A program made the position numbers and the translations under genes. Shown in pieces: positions 21,530 through 25,281 of a stretch of DNA of 25,281 bases. Origin of the DNA: Paramarasmius palmivorus. Its lineage: Eukaryota; Basidiomycota; Agaricomycetes; Agaricales; Marasmiaceae. How positions within the stretch are numbered: position 1 is the stretch's first letter; the number at the start of each line of letters is the position of its first letter. Location of the stretch: assembly GCA_037176845.1 (NCBI GenBank), contig JAYKXP010000333.1, positions 1 to 25,281 on the forward strand, written 5' to 3'. A model generated the notes under the pieces. It searched no databases. It was not told the DNA's origin and saw only the letters and a list, made by a program, of their open reading frames with translations.

Positions 21530-23030
21530 GAATATCGCTATTAATGACCTGGAAATTCAAAGAGGGTGAGATTAGACCAGCTCAACCACAAAGACGACCA
21601 TTTATGTGACGTCCAGCCGAACCATCACGATCTAATGATCTGTCGTTGGGGTATGAATGGAGTATATGCGGCATCACCTTCTACACCGCGTTTCCTATCT
21701 TGATCTCCAAATACCTTCCGTGGCATTCCATATAACTCACAGCACTGGCCACAGAGCATGGCCATTTTACGCCAAGGATTCGCAAAACCCCCGTTCCAGA
21801 GATTCCGACTCGGGAAGCCTGAGATAGTCAACTGGCGACAGAAATAAGGGAAAGCTGAATGAATCCCGGCAAGCAAAGCGAGCTAGATACCTCTTGGGTC
21901 CAAAGTCCCGATCTACACGGCAATATGGTATATGCCGTACCCAAATAACAACGGCGTTAATGGGGGAGAACACTCAACAGCTCATTGACAGAAGATGATC
22001 GCGGATATCACACTGGCGGGCAATAGCAACGACACATTACATCGTTTCTGAGCTTCAGATCCAGGGAGTACAAGGAAGCTGTACATGCACGAAATTAGGG
22101 ACGCTTCCAGAACCATCCTCCCCTAACTACCCATCGAGAGGGTGGGTTTAACGCTACATCTATAGGTGGTGTTGTATCCCCATACAGGCGCCAAATCGAA
22201 AACTTTTGGCGGTCTGCGTCCGCCCGACCGCCAGCGCCCTATACGAACCTCGAAATTCGGAGGGCAAAGTCACAGGTCACAGGCCGTCCGAATCAATCGA
22301 AATACCCCAGCACGCGGACATTCGCCACACCCATACCAAAGGTCCTTCCCGAGCTCATACGGCTCGCCACCTCAGTCGCCTACTAGGACTGATAGCCATT
22401 ACAATGTTGCTATGGTAGGTACAGCACCATATCGCCCGCGTCGGCTTAGCTCGTAGCTCTCTCCGGTTGTTCGAATATACACAGGTCGTACACAGCCGTG
22501 TGTGGTGAAGTTGACGCAGACGCGTCACAGAGATGGTGCACAGTGCTCATAATACCAATGCTTCAACCGGGAACCCTCAGATTTGTTAAATGGGGTCCGG
22601 TTTGCGGGTGCGGTCACGCTTTTGATCACTGAAAGTCAAAAGTTTGATGTTGGATTGTATGCAAAACCGAGATGGCAGTCGGTCCGGCCTCTACGATAAA
22701 TCCAGCAAATTTCTGATATTCGCCGGCAGACCAGGTCCTACCTACAGTGAGGAAACTCGATGGCTTAAGTAAAATGCATTCATTACCGCGCGATTTGATC
22801 CCCTTCCCGAGTCCTCTAATGACTCACGTCTCGCCGCTCTTGTATGTTACTATGGACAGTCTTGTACAAGACAACTTCAGAGAACATGAAATAAAACAGC
22901 TCGCAGAGCTAACACACCTTTACACCAACCGTCTCCAACGAGACAGTCCCAACCCCAAACTCTATAGTGTTGATAGTTATATGCGTCGGTGCAGCCGATT
23001 TTCCCGAGTTGAGTCTGTTGTAATCACTCA
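21530..23030. other. No confirmed gene; possible relic of a disordered tail near 22300
   Basis: The plus-strand frame 22166-22456 contains a Pro/Ser-rich piece (SPHPYQRSFPSSYGSPPQSP). At about 22360-22385 its DNA shares a near-identical run GCCACCTCAGTCGCCTAC with the tail of the decayed membrane gene near 12198-12216. It may be a fragment of the same family. An inverted repeat GGCGGTC/GACCGCC with an 11-nt loop lies at 22208-22232. The plus-strand frame 22747-23061 overlaps the 3' end of copy C and shows no domain. Confidence 0.3.
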
Positions 23031-23031
23031 G

Positions 23032-24774
23032 TCAAATGGCCCGGGACTCGGGAGTAGATAATTGATGGACTAACGTTGATAACAGCGAGCTGGAGTATAC
23101 TGCCAAGAGTATGAGTTATGGTCTGTGGATTAGCTCTAGAGGGTGAATGGATGTACGTACAGTTTCCAAGGACGATGTAGATCGAGGAATAGATAAGGTT
23201 ATCGGGCTGAATACTGAGCTAGGAGCAGAGTTAGGACCACCAAAATATATTTGAAGGCAAGAAACGAACGAATATCATTATTACAATGCTAGCAACACTA
23301 AGTGCCAGTATGCGTGTTAGATTCCGATTTCGAGTAACGGAGAAGAGTTAAGACCTGCCTTGTCAATGCACCATTGTTAACTGTATAAATGATGAGCTTG
23401 TTGATGAGGCTATCCGTACTGACAGTGAGAGGAGAATAAGGCCACGCCTTCGAGTCCGAGGAGAGGGAGAATGCACTGGTACCTTTTGAAACCAGAACGG
23501 AGGATATGTAGATAGTATGATATCGCCACGGTGCATATTAGGTCGTTGGCGACTACCAGAGCGAATTTGGCGATTGACATTCTCTGGGTATTTTGTGTTA
23601 GCGGAGCATTCAAGGGACACAATATCATACTTTAGTGACTTACTATCATCCTTCGATCCTCTTTGAGGTCTTCAAAAGCTTGTAGTTGCGCCCTGGACTG
23701 CGATGAGAAACGTTGAGATGACTGCATTGGGCTGATACGTACAAGTTAATTGCATCAACTATTGAGCAGATAAGATCAGTTTCCTGGAGAGTGAAATGGT
23801 TTGAGAGGACCTACTTGTGATTAGTGCTGTTGTTTATTGAAGTTGAAATACGCATTGTTAGTTACATTTTCCGAAATAGGATCAGGATTCGGGACTATCA
23901 CATACTGATTTCGGCAATCTTGACAACACACTAAAAGTCAATAAGATAATGTCCAGTAACAAATGAAAGGTAGCAACAGACCACTATAGCCGGTGTTACG
24001 AGGTCCTTTTTCAAACTGACTGCAAGATGTTAGCCATCGAACTGCCGGCTCGTGGATGATGATAGCTTGACCCATACGTTGATAAATTCGTACAACATAG
24101 AACGAATGTACGATGAGTGCGATGGTAGCCTATTAGTTATCACGTCACCGTCACAATTATTCAGAGGGCTCAGGGAGAGCTACCTACTGTGACCGGGATT
24201 ATCGCCTACAGTTTGTCTCTTTAATCTCAATACGAAGAGATGAATCGCTATGAACATACGATGGCACTCCTGCAAAGCCAACATTGTTAGGAAAGTGCAG
24301 ACAATCAAAGCGGTACTCAACTAACCAGTTGAATCTTACCAGAGCAGTCGGGTTGTCGTAATTCACAACCAGATAATGGTATATTGCGTGAATACTGAAT
24401 ATCTCGTGCAGTGTTCCGAGTAAGCTGTAAGTAGGTGTCAGCGCGTATTATTTCAACGAATAAAGGGGCGAACATGAGCGATAAAACCTGATATAATTCA
24501 AAGAGGTTGTTAGTAAGTATGTTGCGCCGGCCGAGAGGACAAGTGATGCGGTGGTACATACTGCAATTCGGATTAAAGCCCGACCTGGGGAGTTACGGAA
24601 ATAAGACCACGCTTGAAGGCATGTAATACCGTATAGACTGTTGAGTATGATCACTACGGTGGATCATGATTAGTGGCAGCTCAATACGTACCTGGATGAG
24701 ATAATGACTGCTACTAGAAAAGCTCCAAATGTATTTCCTAGGTCAATAGGAGAGCCATATACAGGAGCGGACAT
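23032..24774 (-). CDS. Seven-helix membrane protein, DUF6534-like family (copy C, intact)
   Basis: Starts at ATG 24774 (MSAPVYGSPIDLGNTFGAFL) and splices into about 270 residues ending at TGA 23034-23032. Landmarks: LYGITCLQAWSYF, LLGTLHEIFSIHAIYHYLV, VNYDNPTALVRFNWSAI, ATIALIVHSFYVVRIYQ, KKDLVTPAIV, LAQLQAFEDLKEDRRMI, LICTVAISYYLHILRSGFK, DSLINKLIIYTVNNGALTS, DNLIYSSIYIVLGNLYSSSL. The NYDNPTAL and LINKLIIYT motifs are the most family-like of the three copies. Exon sizes 14, 10, 18, 52, 38, 25, 12, 16 and 49 nt equal those of copy A. The 12-nt exon (CACTAATCACAA) lies between AACAACAG and GTAGGT. One intron has a GC donor (23358-23357, GCAGGT). No stop or frameshift found. Likely a plasma- or endomembrane protein; function unknown. 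Confidence 0.8.
24260..24269 (-). other. 10-nt micro-exon of copy C
   Basis: GAGTGCCATC between acceptor TTTGCAG and donor GTATGT restores the Trp codon begun as TG in the previous exon and encodes Ser-Ala-Ile. It is equivalent to the micro-exons of copies A and B. Confidence 0.7.
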
Positions 24775-25281
24775 CTCGGACGTTTCAGCTACAAGTCTTC
24801 CAGGGAAAAAAGTAGACGAACTATTTGGTGTGTAGTTATGGGGCTTTTATGCGACTGTGGTGATTACAAAATACCGCCCCTTGGAATGTATTCCCCGGAG
24901 ATCATAGCGATAACGCTGATACACGCCTGAGCAACTCAACCTATCTCGGAAACAGCATTCGAGATGTATCCCAGTTTCCAGCACGCAAAATTTTCGAGGC
25001 CAAAATCGTTGAGTTGGTAATGGGACGAGCCACACAGCCTGCAATACATCCACATTCCTCCGACTCGGTAGAGGTACCGACGTTTCTCTGTTGGTCGATA
25101 CCCGAAAGCCCGCTAAGATGTGAATTGGGATGTGTGAACAAGGGCTAAAGTAGCGTGCCATGCGTTGAAAGGTGATTGATTGTACAGTCATATATTGTCG
25201 CTTGGATAGCCTAGTAACAAAACTGGAATGACCAAATCAGTGTTTCCGCAAAAGAAAGCTGAGACCTCATAACTTACCATG
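24775..25281. other. No gene recognised; possible splice donor at the window edge
   Basis: The minus strand enters the window as CATG followed by GTAAGT (about 25281-25273), a good donor, so an exon of a further minus-strand gene may end just outside or at the edge. Downstream, the frame 24847-25191 has no motif I know and could not be joined. The part next to 24774 probably serves as the promoter region of copy C. Confidence 0.3.

Overview
The window looks like nuclear DNA of a filamentous basidiomycete, most likely a mushroom-forming agaricomycete. Introns are short (about 47-60 nt) with GT/GC...AG ends and CTNAN branch sites. Genes are cut into many tiny exons. Two multi-pass membrane families typical of such genomes can be assembled by joining exons. 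No bacterial operon, tRNA, rRNA or CRISPR was seen. Long uninterrupted reading frames are absent, and the long frames that exist are mostly chance.

Layout: 1-5200 has no gene I recognise, with a strongly G-rich block at about 1270-2260. A spliced but unrecognised plus-strand gene is likely at 5541-6520, in and just after a C-rich block. Three minus-strand paralogues of a seven-helix membrane protein family (DUF6534-like) lie at 7453-9100 (copy A, intact), 19922-21526 (copy B, broken) and 23032-24774 (copy C, intact). Each splits into about 17 exons, and internal exon sizes match between copies. Between A and B lie: an unrecognised exon pair (9615-9864); a decayed single-pass membrane protein gene (11676-14225) whose last exon holds a 1601-bp inverted-repeat transposon (12562-14162) with a 9-bp target duplication; a second type of seven-helix protein gene (14696-16285), complete except for one in-frame TGA; a small spliced locus (16543-16997); and two decayed alpha/beta-hydrolase fragments (about 17851 and 19267).

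The region reads as a rapidly changing, duplicated cluster of lineage-specific membrane-protein genes, with intact copies beside pseudogenes and transposon damage. The most distinctive points are the shared micro-exon architecture (10, 12, 14, 16, 18 and 25 nt exons), a GC-AG intron shared by copies A and C whose donor has decayed in B, and the transposon built from 11-bp repeats that landed in a coding exon. All gene models were assembled by eye and have no transcript support.
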